Shown piece after piece: positions 51,639 through 60,004 of a DNA stretch of 64,000 bases. Position numbers and translations under genes: made by a program. This DNA comes from Delftia acidovorans (lineage in GTDB: Bacteria; Pseudomonadota; Gammaproteobacteria; Burkholderiales; Burkholderiaceae_C): assembly GCA_031286585.1 (NCBI GenBank), contig JAITUC010000030.1:17449-81448 (forward strand), in the 5' to 3' direction. The notes under the pieces were generated by a model, which saw only the letters and a program-made list of their open reading frames with translations, searched no databases and was not told where the DNA came from. The stretch's first letter is position 1, and each line of letters begins with the position of its first letter.

Positions 51639-53000
51639 ATGCCCCACGCACATGCCACCGCCCACGCCACCGCCCATGCTTTTCCCACCGCCCGCCATCC
51701 TGCCGCGCTGAACCGTGCCGCACTGGCCGCCGCCCTGGCCGCCGTGCTGCTGGCCGGCTGCGCGTCCCGGCCGGCGCCTGCGCCGGTCACGGTGCCGCCC
51801 TCCATGCCTGCCACCACGGCACCTGCCGCGCCCGTGCAGTCCGAGGCGGCCACCGCGCCGGATGCCGCCCAGCAGGCCGAAGCCACCAGCTTCGAAGCGT
51901 GGAAGCGGGATTTCGCGCGCAAGGCGCTGGACGCCGGCATCTCGGAGAAAACCGTGCGCAGCGCACTGGAGCCTGCCCGGCTGCAGCGCCGCGCGGTGCA
52001 GCTGGACCGCTCGCAGCCCGAATTCACGCGCACGCCCTGGCAGTACCTGGACAGCGCCGTATCGGCCCAGCGCATCGCCCAGGGCCGTGCCAAGCTGCGC
52101 GAAGCGGCTGCACCGCTGCAGTCGGCCAGCCAGCGCTATGGCGTGCCGGCCGAGGTGATCGCCGCCATCTGGGGCATGGAAAGCAATTTCGGCGGCAACT
52201 TCGGCAACTTCCCCACGGTCGATGCGCTGGCCACGCTGGCCTTTGACGGCCGGCGCGCCGCCTGGGCGCAAAAGGAGCTGCTCGCAGCCCTGCGCATCAT
52301 CGACAACGGCGATATCGATGCGGCCCACATGATCGGCTCCTGGGCGGGTGCCATGGGCCACACGCAGTTCCTGCCCTCCGTGTTCCTGGCCTACGCGGTG
52401 GATGCCGATGGCGATGGCCGCCGCGACATCTGGGGCAGCCTGCCCGATGTGACGGCCTCCACGGCGAACTACCTCTCCCACTCGGGCTGGAAGACGGGCG
52501 AGCCCTGGGGCGTGGAAGTGCGCCTGCCGGCAGGCTTCGACCATGCACGCGCAGAGACCAGCGTGCGCCAGGACAGCGCGCAATGGGCGGCCGAGGGCGT
52601 GCAGGCCGTGGACGGCTCCGCCCTGCCCGCCATGGCCGATGCCAGCGTGATCGCACCGGCCGGGGCGCGTGGCCCGGCCTTCATGGTGGGCGCCAACTTC
52701 CGCACCATCCTGCGCTACAACAACTCCGTGAACTACGCGCTGGGCGTGGGCTTGCTGTCGCAGCAACTGGCCGGTGGCCCGGGCGTGCAGACGGCCTGGC
52801 CGCGCGATCTGGCACCGCTGTCGCGCGAGCAGTTGCGCGCCTTGCAGGCCGCCCTCAACGAACGGGGATTTTCGGCCGGCACGGCCGATGGCGTGATGGG
52901 CCCGGCCACGCGCACAGGCCTGCGCCAGTTCCAGCAGAGCCAGGGCCTGGTGGCCGACGGCTATCCCACGCTGGAGCTGCTGCAGAAGCTGCAGCCCTGA
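51639..53000 (+). CDS. MltB-family lytic murein transglycosylase with peptidoglycan-binding domain
   Basis: A 453-residue lipoprotein: a His/Ala-rich N-terminus, then hydrophobic AALAAALAAVLLAGC (lipobox Cys). The transglycosylase core contains YGVPAEVIAAIWGMESNFGG with the catalytic Glu, then MGHTQFLPSVF. A C-terminal peptidoglycan-binding domain 1 (about 385-450; LQAALNERGFSAGTADGVMG) follows. It cleaves glycan strands with 1,6-anhydro product formation. ATG at 51639 has GGAGA upstream. Confidence 0.9.
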   Translation: MPHAHATAHATAHAFPTARHPAALNRAALAAALAAVLLAGCASRPAPAPVTVPPSMPATTAPAAPVQSEAATAPDAAQQAEATSFEAWKRDFARKALDAGISEKTVRSALEPARLQRRAVQLDRSQPEFTRTPWQYLDSAVSAQRIAQGRAKLREAAAPLQSASQRYGVPAEVIAAIWGMESNFGGNFGNFPTVDALATLAFDGRRAAWAQKELLAALRIIDNGDIDAAHMIGSWAGAMGHTQFLPSVFLAYAVDADGDGRRDIWGSLPDVTASTANYLSHSGWKTGEPWGVEVRLPAGFDHARAETSVRQDSAQWAAEGVQAVDGSALPAMADASVIAPAGARGPAFMVGANFRTILRYNNSVNYALGVGLLSQQLAGGPGVQTAWPRDLAPLSREQLRALQAALNERGFSAGTADGVMGPATRTGLRQFQQSQGLVADGYPTLELLQKLQP

Positions 53001-53004
53001 ACGC

Positions 53005-53571
53005 TCACCCGGCGGCGCTGCCCGGCTCCGGGTAGCTGACTTCCAGCACCTCCAGCGTGCGCACGCCGGCCGGCGTGGGCATCGCCACTTCATCGCCCAC
53101 ACGGGCCTTGAGCAGGGCGCGCGAGACGGGTGCGATCCAGCTGACCTGCTGGCGTGCGCTGTCGGCCTCGTCGATGCCCATGATGGTGATGGTGCGCTCC
53201 TCGCCCTCGTCATCGGCATAGGTGACGGTGGCGCCGAAGTAGATCTGCTCGCTGCCGGCATGCACGGAGGGATCGACCACCTCGGCGATCTCCAGCCGCT
53301 TGGTCAGGAAGCGGATGCGCCGGTCGATCTCGCGCAGGCGCTTCTTGCCGTACAGATAGTCGCCGTTCTCGGAGCGGTCGCCATTGCTGGCCGCCCAGTG
53401 CACGATTTCCACGATGCGCGGGCGCTCGTTGTCGATCAGGTCCAGCAGCTCCGTCTTCAGCCGCGCGAAGCCCTGGGGCGTGATGTAGTTCTTGCCGCCC
53501 GGCGGCAAGGGCGGCAGGCCGACTTCGTCATCGTCGTCGCCGTCGGATTCCTTGGTGAAAGCCTTGCTCAT
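53005..53571 (-). CDS. greB: transcription elongation factor GreB
   Basis: A 188-residue protein. The N-terminal coiled coil carries the acidic tip SNGDRSENGDYLYGKKRLRE, whose acidic residues reach the polymerase active site. The C-terminal FKBP-like domain (EQIYFGATVTYADDEGEE) is present. Start MSKAFTKESD. The acidic N-terminal extension (DGDDDDEVGLPPLPPGG) is common in betaproteobacterial GreB. It rescues backtracked RNA polymerase. Confidence 0.92.
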   Translation of the reverse strand: MSKAFTKESDGDDDDEVGLPPLPPGGKNYITPQGFARLKTELLDLIDNERPRIVEIVHWAASNGDRSENGDYLYGKKRLREIDRRIRFLTKRLEIAEVVDPSVHAGSEQIYFGATVTYADDEGEERTITIMGIDEADSARQQVSWIAPVSRALLKARVGDEVAMPTPAGVRTLEVLEVSYPEPGSAAG

Positions 53572-53648
53572 AGGGAGCCGATCTTCACACAGATCACCGC
53601 AGCAGGCGAAGATGCCCCACAAACCTCGACACCACCCGCGGCACCAAC

Positions 53649-53682
53649 GAAAAAGCCTCAGAACTTTGCAGTTCTGAGGCTT
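53649..53682 (-). terminator. terminator of first tRNA-Arg gene
   Basis: A 13-bp perfect stem AAGCCTCAGAACT / AGTTCTGAGGCTT ending in TTTTT on the minus strand, directly downstream of the tRNA. Confidence 0.88.
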
Positions 53683-53689
53683 GTCGTTT

Positions 53690-53766
53690 TGGTGCGGCTG
53701 GCAGGAATCGAACCCACGACCCCTTGGTTCGTAGCCAAGTACTCTATCCAGCTGAGCTACAGCCGC
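53690..53766 (-). tRNA. tRNA-Arg(ACG), copy 1
   Basis: 77 nt including an encoded CCA. The acceptor stem GCGGCTG pairs with CAGCCGC. The anticodon arm is CTTGG-CTACGAA-CCAAG, giving anticodon ACG (A34 becomes inosine). The T arm contains TTCGAAT. The gene is intact. Confidence 0.95.
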
Positions 53767-53891
53767 CAAGCTTTGAATTATAGCGTGCTTTTTGAACGCT
53801 TACGAAAAACCATGAAAATATCGAAAAATAACAGTTGAACAGCGCCTGACCCATGGCCTTGGTCTTGACTTGGTGCATGGCGCCTGAAACG

Positions 53892-53924
53892 AAAAAGCCT
53901 CAGAACCTTGCAGTTCTGAGGCTT
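53892..53924 (-). terminator. terminator of second tRNA-Arg gene
   Basis: A 12-bp stem AAGCCTCAGAAC / GTTCTGAGGCTT with T-run on the minus strand, nearly identical to that of the other copy. Confidence 0.88.
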
Positions 53925-53931
53925 GTCGTTT

Positions 53932-54008
53932 TGGTGCGGCTGGCAGGAATCGAACCCACGACCCCTTGGTTCGTAGCCAAGTACTCTATCCAGCTGAGCT
54001 ACAGCCGC
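53932..54008 (-). tRNA. tRNA-Arg(ACG), copy 2
   Basis: Sequence identical to copy 1 over the 77-nt gene, 242 bp away, with the same downstream hairpin. The unit of about 120 bp (tRNA plus terminator) is duplicated in tandem; the 120 bp between units is unique. Confidence 0.95.
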
Positions 54009-54190
54009 CAAGACAACGATTGTATATCAATTTCCGGCCCCTCCGCAAAAATTGCAACCATCGCAAACTCCGGGCCCCGTGGCGCACGGGCTGGCCTATA
54101 TTGGCCGGTCGCGGATGCAGGCCCTGCCCTGCTGCCACGCGGGAGACAAACACAGCGAGCGGCCCGCCGCAGCGGCGGGAACGACAAGAC

Positions 54191-55714
54191 ATGACAGACA
54201 AGCGCGCGGCCACGCAGCCGCAACCGCCCGAGGGCGCCATGTGGGGGCAGCTGTTTCGCCGCAGCGCCCGCCCCTCCCTGAGCCTGCAGGGCCAGATCCG
54301 CGAGATGCTGGTCGATGCCATCCTCTCGGGCATCCTCGCACCCGGCGAACCCATTCCCTCCAGCCGCGAGCTGGCACGCCACCTGGGCGTGGCACGCATC
54401 ACCGTCGTGCTGGCCTACCAGCAACTGGCCGAGGAAGCCTTTTTGCTGAGCCGCCAGCGCAAGGGCCATTTCATTCATCCCGATGTGCTCAAGGGGCGCA
54501 CGCCAGGCGGTGCCGCCGCGCCCGCTGCGCACGGGCGCCGCACCGACTGGTCGCGGCGCCTGTGGCTGCTGCCCAGCCAGCAGCGCAGCATCGTCAAGGA
54601 AGAGGACTGGCAGCGCTACCCCTATCCCTTCCTGTACGGCCAGTTCGACAAGGAATTGTTTCCCACGGCCGCCTGGCGCGAGTGCTGCCTCAAGGCCCTG
54701 GGCGTGCTGGACATACGCCAGTGGGCGCCCGACCAGATCGCGCGCGACGACGAGATGCTGATCCAGCAGGTGCAGACCAAGATCCTGCCGCGCCGCGGCG
54801 TCTGGGCCTCGGCCGACGAGCTGATCATCACCGTGGGTGCGCAGCACGCGCTGTACATGGTGGCCGACCTGCTGATGCGCGAGGGCACGGCCGTGGGCAT
54901 CGAGGAGCCCGGCTACCCCGACGCGCGCAACATCTTCAGCAGCCGCACCTCCCAGGTCATCCCGTTGCCGGTGGACGGCCAGGGCCTGCCGGTCACGCCA
55001 CTGCTGCGCCAGCTGGACTACCTCTACGTGACCCCCAGCCACCAGTGCCCCACGGGCGTGACCATGCCGCTGGCGCGGCGCGAGGCGCTGCTGGAGATGG
55101 CCGAGGCGCACGACATCATCCTCATCGAGGACGACTACGAGAGCGAGAGCAGCTTCGACGGCCAGCCCATTCCCGCGCTCAAGAGCCTGGACCGCAGCAA
55201 CCGCGTGATCTACGTGGGCAGCCTGTCCAAGAGCCTGGCGCCGGGCCTGCGCGTGGGCTACATCGTGGCTGCGCCCGAGCTGATCCGCGAGCTGCGCGCG
55301 CTGCGCCGGCTCATGATCCGCCACCCCGCCACCTTCGTGCAGCGCACGCTGGCCATGTTCATCTCCCTGGGGCACTACGAGGCCCAGCAGCGGCGGCTGG
55401 CACAGGCGCAGAAGGAGCGGCACGCGGCCCTCACGGCCGCCATGGCCGAGCATGCGCCCGGCTGCCGCATCACGCCCGTGCGCGGCGGCGGCTCATGCTG
55501 GGTGCAGTTGCCCGACCACATGCCTGTGCAGGCTCTGGCGCAGCGTGCCGCCGCGCATGGCGTGCTCATCGAGCCCGGCGATGTGTTCTTCGCCCGCCCG
55601 GGCACGCCCGGCAGCTACATGCGCATGGGCTACCAATCCATACCCGCCAACGACATCGGCCAGGGCGTGAAGGCCCTGGCCGATGCGATGCGTGAGGAGC
55701 AGTCCGAGAAGTAA
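54191..55714 (+). CDS. MocR/GabR-family regulator (GntR helix-turn-helix fused to aminotransferase)
   Basis: A 507-residue fusion. The N-terminal GntR-type winged helix (about 35-105; EPIPSSRELARHLGVARITV) is joined to a type I aminotransferase domain with VGAQHALYMVADLL, the YVTPSHQCPTG region, IIEDDYESE-like LIEDDYESES, and VGSLSKSLAPGLRVGY carrying the PLP Lys (about residue 347). Such regulators sense amines or amino acids through PLP. Its neighbours (APC permease, PuuB-like oxidase) and the CTGG-type direct repeats near 57836-57934 make GABA, putrescine or taurine plausible inducers. Confidence 0.9.
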   Translation: MTDKRAATQPQPPEGAMWGQLFRRSARPSLSLQGQIREMLVDAILSGILAPGEPIPSSRELARHLGVARITVVLAYQQLAEEAFLLSRQRKGHFIHPDVLKGRTPGGAAAPAAHGRRTDWSRRLWLLPSQQRSIVKEEDWQRYPYPFLYGQFDKELFPTAAWRECCLKALGVLDIRQWAPDQIARDDEMLIQQVQTKILPRRGVWASADELIITVGAQHALYMVADLLMREGTAVGIEEPGYPDARNIFSSRTSQVIPLPVDGQGLPVTPLLRQLDYLYVTPSHQCPTGVTMPLARREALLEMAEAHDIILIEDDYESESSFDGQPIPALKSLDRSNRVIYVGSLSKSLAPGLRVGYIVAAPELIRELRALRRLMIRHPATFVQRTLAMFISLGHYEAQQRRLAQAQKERHAALTAAMAEHAPGCRITPVRGGGSCWVQLPDHMPVQALAQRAAAHGVLIEPGDVFFARPGTPGSYMRMGYQSIPANDIGQGVKALADAMREEQSEK

Positions 55715-55728
55715 CGCAAGGAATGGCC

Positions 55729-55749
55729 GGGACCGGCCCTGCCGGTCCC
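55729..55749. terminator. hairpin between convergent genes
   Basis: GGGACCGG-CCCTG-CCGGTCCC lies between the regulator and permease stops. It has no T-run, so it is a weaker terminator candidate. Confidence 0.5.
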
Positions 55750-55761
55750 GTCGCCCCCGGG

Positions 55762-57204
55762 TCAGTACTTCTGCGGTTCGGGCTGCGCGGCCTCGGACAG
55801 CGAGGACACCACGGGCGCCACGCCGCGCTGCAGGAACTGCCGCACGCCATAGGCCAGCAGCAGGATGCACAGGCTGGCCACGCCCAGCGCCAGCGGCGTG
55901 CGCTGCTCGGGGATGAAGGCCATGGCGATGACGATGGACAGCATGCCGAAGATGGCGAACCAGGTCAGGTACGGATAGCACCACATGCGCACCTTGAGCA
56001 GGTGCGGCGCCTCGCGCTCCAGGCGGGAGCGCAGGCGCAGCTGCGAGACGGCGATCAGGATGTAGACGAAGATCGCCACCGTGCCGTAGGAATTGACCAG
56101 GAAGGCAAACACCTTGTCGGGCGACACATAGGACATCACCACGGCGCCGTAGCCGAATACCGTGGCCACCAGGATGGCGCGCGTGGGCACGCCGTTGCGG
56201 CTGACCTTGGCCAGCGCCTGGGGCGCATCGCCACGCCGCGTCAGCGCGAACAGCATGCGCGAGGATGCATACAGCCCCGAGTTCAGCGCCGACAGCACGG
56301 CCGTCAGCACGATGGCGTTCATGATCTGCGCGGCAGCCGGCACGCCCATGGTGTTCAGTGCGCTCACGTACGGCGTGGCGATGCCGCCCGCATTCCAGGG
56401 CACCAGGCAGGCCACCAGGAAGATGGAGCCCACATAGAACACCAGCACGCGCGTGATCACCGAGCTGGTGGCCTTGGCCACCGCCTTCTGCGGCTCGGCC
56501 GTTTCAGCCGCCGCAATGGTCACGATCTCGGCGCCGAAGTAAAAGCCCGTGGCCGCCACGGCCCCGGTCAGCACCGGCACGATGCCGTTGGGCATGAAGC
56601 CGCCATTGCCGGTCAGGTTGCCGAAGTGCATGCCCTGCGACGCAGGCGTCAGGCCCAGCACGTAGACGCCGGCCACGAACAGGAAGACCACGATGGCCGC
56701 CACCTTGATGGAGGCGAACCAGAACTCGAACTCGCCAAAGGACTTCACCGAGACCAGGTTGGTCAGCGTCAGCATCACCAGCAGCACCAGGCTGATGCTC
56801 CAGTTGGGGACATCGGGCAGCCAGTAGCGCACCAGGTCGGCGCCGGCCACGGCCTCCAGCGCCACGACGATGACCCAGAAGTACCAGTACATCCAGCCCG
56901 TCAGAAAGCCCGCCAGCCGGCCCACGCCGGGGCGGTCGCGCCAGGCCTCCCGCGCATATTCGTAGAAGGACCCTCCGCCGGGCATGGAGCAGGCCAGCTC
57001 GCCCAGCATGCGCATGACCAGCACCACGAGAAGGCCCGTGATGAGGAAGGAAAGAATCGCGGCCGGCCCGGCCGACTTGATGACGACGCCGCTGCCCACG
57101 AACAGCCCGGCGCCGATGACGCCGCCCAGGGCGATCATGGTCATGTGCCGCTGTTTGAGCCCGTGTGAAAGCCCCGGCGAAGAGGCGTGCTGATGTCCGA
57201 TCAT
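55762..57204 (-). CDS. APC-family amino acid permease (GabP-like)
   Basis: A 480-residue permease with 12 predicted helices. The N-terminus GLKQRHMTMIALGGVIGAGLFVGSG is the amino acid permease signature (split near residue 20), followed by MLGELACSMPGGGSFYEYAREA in TM3. ATG at 57204 has AGGAGA upstream. Proton-coupled uptake of GABA or another neutral or aromatic amino acid is likely; family members differ by a few residues, so the substrate stays open. It is probably co-transcribed with the NTF2-like gene upstream. Confidence 0.88.
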   Translation of the reverse strand: MIGHQHASSPGLSHGLKQRHMTMIALGGVIGAGLFVGSGVVIKSAGPAAILSFLITGLLVVLVMRMLGELACSMPGGGSFYEYAREAWRDRPGVGRLAGFLTGWMYWYFWVIVVALEAVAGADLVRYWLPDVPNWSISLVLLVMLTLTNLVSVKSFGEFEFWFASIKVAAIVVFLFVAGVYVLGLTPASQGMHFGNLTGNGGFMPNGIVPVLTGAVAATGFYFGAEIVTIAAAETAEPQKAVAKATSSVITRVLVFYVGSIFLVACLVPWNAGGIATPYVSALNTMGVPAAAQIMNAIVLTAVLSALNSGLYASSRMLFALTRRGDAPQALAKVSRNGVPTRAILVATVFGYGAVVMSYVSPDKVFAFLVNSYGTVAIFVYILIAVSQLRLRSRLEREAPHLLKVRMWCYPYLTWFAIFGMLSIVIAMAFIPEQRTPLALGVASLCILLLAYGVRQFLQRGVAPVVSSLSEAAQPEPQKY

Positions 57205-57301
57205 GTCTTGTCTCCTGTTGCGTTCAGGCGCCACGGCTGATGCTCTGTTGTGGTGGCTGCGCAGGTGCGCGCCTTGCCGTGGCGTGTCCGGTGTTCCCGG
57301 T

Positions 57302-57327
57302 GGCGCGGGGCCGCAGGGCCCCGCGCC
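57302..57327 (-). terminator. strong GC hairpin between NTF2-like and permease genes
   Basis: An 11-bp perfect inverted repeat GGCGCGGGGCC / GGCCCCGCGCC with loop GCAG, just after the NTF2-like stop on the minus strand. It may attenuate transcription into the permease gene. Confidence 0.5.
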
Positions 57328-57328
57328 G

Positions 57329-57727
57329 TCAGGCGGCCGCCACCGGCGGGCGGTCCTTGCGGAAGGCGTTCTTCACGGCGATCTTTCCGTCCTTGAAGGT
57401 GAAGACATCCACCATGCGCGCCTCCACGCGCAGGCCGTCGGCCTTGGTGCCCTTGAAGGTGCTCTCGGACACGCCACGGTCGCCCTGCACGAAATGGTCT
57501 CCATCGAGCCAGGCCGCATCGGGGAAGGCCTGCCAGGCCATCTGGAAACCCTCGCGCACGGCCTGGCGGCCGACGAAGCTGCGGCCCATGAGATCGGGCC
57601 CGGCCACGGCGTGGAACTCGCATTCGTCGGCCATGAAGCCCATCAGGGCCTCGATGTCGTGGCGGTTCCAGGCCTCGGCGAAGCGGGCCAGGAACTGGGC
57701 GTCCGGAGGGTTGGTGTCTGCGCTCAT
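57329..57727 (-). CDS. NTF2/SnoaL-like protein
   Basis: A 132-residue alpha+beta barrel protein: FAEAWNRHDIEALMGFMADE, GRQAVREGFQMAWQAFPDAAW and VDVFTFKDGKIAVKNAFRKD follow the SnoaL/NTF2 pattern. Start at 57727 with AGGAGAC. It may bind or isomerise a small metabolite; no catalytic residues can be assigned. It is the first gene of a leftward unit that also contains the permease. Confidence 0.8.
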   Translation of the reverse strand: MSADTNPPDAQFLARFAEAWNRHDIEALMGFMADECEFHAVAGPDLMGRSFVGRQAVREGFQMAWQAFPDAAWLDGDHFVQGDRGVSESTFKGTKADGLRVEARMVDVFTFKDGKIAVKNAFRKDRPPVAAA

Positions 57728-58061
57728 GCTGTCTCCTTGTCTGTGGTGGGTACCACGGCACCGGGCCCGGGCAGGGCCGCCGCGCCGCGTCATCGAAATG
57801 TCGATGGGCCATGGTAGGTAGCAGGCACACGGACCCGTTAGAACCAGATGCCATCAATCGTTAGGTCCAGGCGCGCGCACCGGCTGCCACTGGCTCTATC
57901 GAAAGCCGGGCTGTGGCGCTAACTGGCTCCATGGCGTGCTGGCTATGCTGATTCCATCGTCGGCGCGCCGCCTTGCAGGGCTCGCCGGCATTGGCCCCAT
58001 TCCACCGAATCCATAGCAAAAAGCGGCAGATCCCAAGCCGCCGCACCAGGAGACATCCGCC
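57728..58061. other. divergent promoter region between NTF2-like and oxidase genes
   Basis: No gene is seen in this 334-bp gap. It carries four CTGG-type sites described separately (57836-57934), TCGATG repeats around 57793-57806 and the ribosome site AGGAG before 58062. Confidence 0.6.
57836..57934. promoter_or_regulatory. four CTGG-N2-CTA-type direct-repeat sites, likely MocR operator
   Basis: On the minus strand CTGGTTCTAACG (57836-57847) and CTGGACCTAACG (57859-57870) repeat with a 23-bp period. On the plus strand CTGGCTCTATCG (57890-57901) and CTGGCTCCATGG (57923-57934) repeat with a 33-bp period. MocR regulators such as TauR and PdxR bind CTGGAC-type direct repeats (recalled). One pair faces each of the two divergent units. 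Confidence 0.6.
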
Positions 58062-59483
58062 ATGAAAGCCGAGGACATCCGCCCCAGCCACCTGCGTCCC
58101 TACGACCCGAAATACGACCCGCTGGTGGCGGCCAACCCGGGCCATGGCACGGGCTACGCGCCCACCTACTGGGTCGGCACGGCCGGACGCCCGCCGGACG
58201 ACGACGGCCCCGTCAGCGGCGACACGGACGTGGACGTGGCCATCGTCGGCTCGGGCTTCACGGGCCTGGCCACGGCGCTGTTCCTGGCGCGCGAGCACGG
58301 CATACGCGCCGTGGTGCTGGACGCCAACCAGACCGCCTGGGGCTGCACCAGCCGCAATGGCGGCCAGGGCCAGAACGCCAGCGGCCGCCTGTACCGCTCG
58401 CAGTGGATTGCGCGCTGGGGCAAGGACGTGGCGCTCAAGCTCGATGCCGAAATCCGCGAGGGCTTCCAGACCTTCAAGGACCTGGTGGCCGAATTCCCCG
58501 AGTGCGAGCCCCAGCCCGGCGGCCACCTCTACATCGCCCACCGCGAAAAGAAGCTGGATTTCCTGCGCAACGAGACGCAGGTCATGCGCGAGGTCTTCGG
58601 CTACGACGCCCGCATGCTCAGCCCCGAGGAACTGCGCCGCGACTATGTGAACGATGCCGACAGCCACGGCGCCATGCACGAGCCCGACGGCATCGGCGTG
58701 CACCCGCTCAAGCTGGCCTTCGGCTACCTGCGCAAGGCGCGGGCGCTGGGCGTCAAGGTGCATCCGGCCAGCCCCGTGCTTGGCGTCGAGACGCGCAACG
58801 GCGTGCACCACCTGCGCACGCCCGGCGGCACCGTGCGGGCGCGTGCCGTGGGCTTTGCCACGGGCGGCTACACCAGCAACGCCCTGCATGGCAGCCTGCG
58901 CTCCAAGATCATGCCCATCCTCTCGAACTCGCTGGTCACGCGGCCGCTGACCGAGCAGGAGCTGGAGGCCACGGGCTTCAAGACCACCCAGGTCATCACC
59001 GACACGCGCACGCTGCGCTTTTACTACCGCCGCCTGCCCGACAACCGCGTGCAGATCGGCAGCCGCAGCGCCGTCACGGGTGCCGATGCGCCCAACCCCA
59101 TCCACATGGCCAAGCTGGTGGACGGCCTGCACCGCAAGTTCCCCGCGCTCAAGGGCATCACCATCGACTACTCCTGGTGGGGCTGGGTCGATGTGAGCCA
59201 CGACATGATGCCGCGCGTCTTCCAGCCCGATCCGGCCCAGAGCATCTTCTACGCCGTGGGCTACGGCGGCAACGGCGTCTCCTTCTCGGCCCACGCGGGC
59301 CGGCGCATGGCCGAGCGCATCGCGGGGCGCCAGAGCAAGACCTTCGAGCTGCCCATCTACAACTCCGAGCTGGAGTACCCGAACGTCTTCAACATGGTGC
59401 GCTCACCGGCGTTTGCGCCGTTTCGCCGGCTGGGGCAGCGGTTCCTGTACCACTGGTACTACATGCGCGACGAAAAGCTCTGA
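58062..59483 (+). CDS. FAD-dependent amine oxidase-like protein (PuuB/gamma-glutamylputrescine oxidase type)
   Basis: A 473-residue flavoenzyme of the DAO family. FAD motif VAIVGSGFTGLATALFLARE, TSRNGGQGQNASGRLYR in the place of the NGG signature, and a C-terminal YGGNGVSFSAHAGRRMAERI. The N-terminal ~45 residues carry YDPKYDPLVA typical of PuuB-like enzymes. It would oxidise a secondary or primary amine (gamma-glutamylputrescine or similar) with production of peroxide. Divergent from the NTF2-permease unit and near the MocR regulator, it completes an amine-use locus. Followed by a strong terminator. Confidence 0.82.
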   Translation: MKAEDIRPSHLRPYDPKYDPLVAANPGHGTGYAPTYWVGTAGRPPDDDGPVSGDTDVDVAIVGSGFTGLATALFLAREHGIRAVVLDANQTAWGCTSRNGGQGQNASGRLYRSQWIARWGKDVALKLDAEIREGFQTFKDLVAEFPECEPQPGGHLYIAHREKKLDFLRNETQVMREVFGYDARMLSPEELRRDYVNDADSHGAMHEPDGIGVHPLKLAFGYLRKARALGVKVHPASPVLGVETRNGVHHLRTPGGTVRARAVGFATGGYTSNALHGSLRSKIMPILSNSLVTRPLTEQELEATGFKTTQVITDTRTLRFYYRRLPDNRVQIGSRSAVTGADAPNPIHMAKLVDGLHRKFPALKGITIDYSWWGWVDVSHDMMPRVFQPDPAQSIFYAVGYGGNGVSFSAHAGRRMAERIAGRQSKTFELPIYNSELEYPNVFNMVRSPAFAPFRRLGQRFLYHWYYMRDEKL

Positions 59484-59503
59484 ACCCCGACCGTTTGCTG
59501 CTT

Positions 59504-59537
59504 GGGCCGGCCACCTGCTGGGGGCCGGCCCTTTTTT
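59504..59537 (+). terminator. rho-independent terminator after oxidase gene
   Basis: GGGCCGGCC / GGCCGGCCC stem with a six-T run. Confidence 0.88.
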
Positions 59538-59563
59538 CCGCAGCACCCGGGGGCAGCCGCCTG

Positions 59564-59965
59564 CTACCGGTTGCGCATCCAGTCGGCCGTGTTCATGAAG
59601 CTGGCCTTGAGCCGCACGCGCAAATCCTCGGGCACGCCGGTCTCGCCCATGGCCTGGTCCATGCAGGCCACCCATTGGTCGCGCTCCAGGATGCCGATGG
59701 AAAACGGCATGTGGCGCATGCGCAGGCGCGGATGGCCGAAGCGGTCCTGATAGTGGTCGGGGCCACCCAGCCAGCCGCACAGGAACCAGAACAGCTTCTG
59801 GCGCGCATCGGCCAGGGTGCTGCCGTGGGCGGCGCGCAGTTCGGCGTAGCCGGGCTCCAGGTCCATCAGATCGTAGAAACGGTCCACCAGGGCCTGCACC
59901 CTGGGCTCGCCGCCAATCCATTCATAGGGGGTCTGGGGGGCGTTGTTCTGGGATTCCTCTGACAT
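59564..59965 (-). CDS. group II truncated haemoglobin
   Basis: A 133-residue globin with YEWIGGEPRVQALVDRFYDL (Tyr B10), LFWFLCGWLGGPDHY, proximal His in LRMRHMPFSIG, and Trp at position G8 in RDQWVACMDQAM. All are group II (trHbO) hallmarks. It may bind O2 or NO and protect against peroxide or nitrosative stress. Stand-alone gene. Confidence 0.92.
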   Translation of the reverse strand: MSEESQNNAPQTPYEWIGGEPRVQALVDRFYDLMDLEPGYAELRAAHGSTLADARQKLFWFLCGWLGGPDHYQDRFGHPRLRMRHMPFSIGILERDQWVACMDQAMGETGVPEDLRVRLKASFMNTADWMRNR

Positions 59966-60004
59966 GGCGAAAAGCGGCTGGCGGCTGTGTGAAACCCGCG
60001 ATTG

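Noticed and set aside
53778..54011. Open frames running through the tRNA-Arg genes, including an upstream extension of greB
   Set aside because: They encode the tRNA sequence itself; greB is well explained by the start at 53571.
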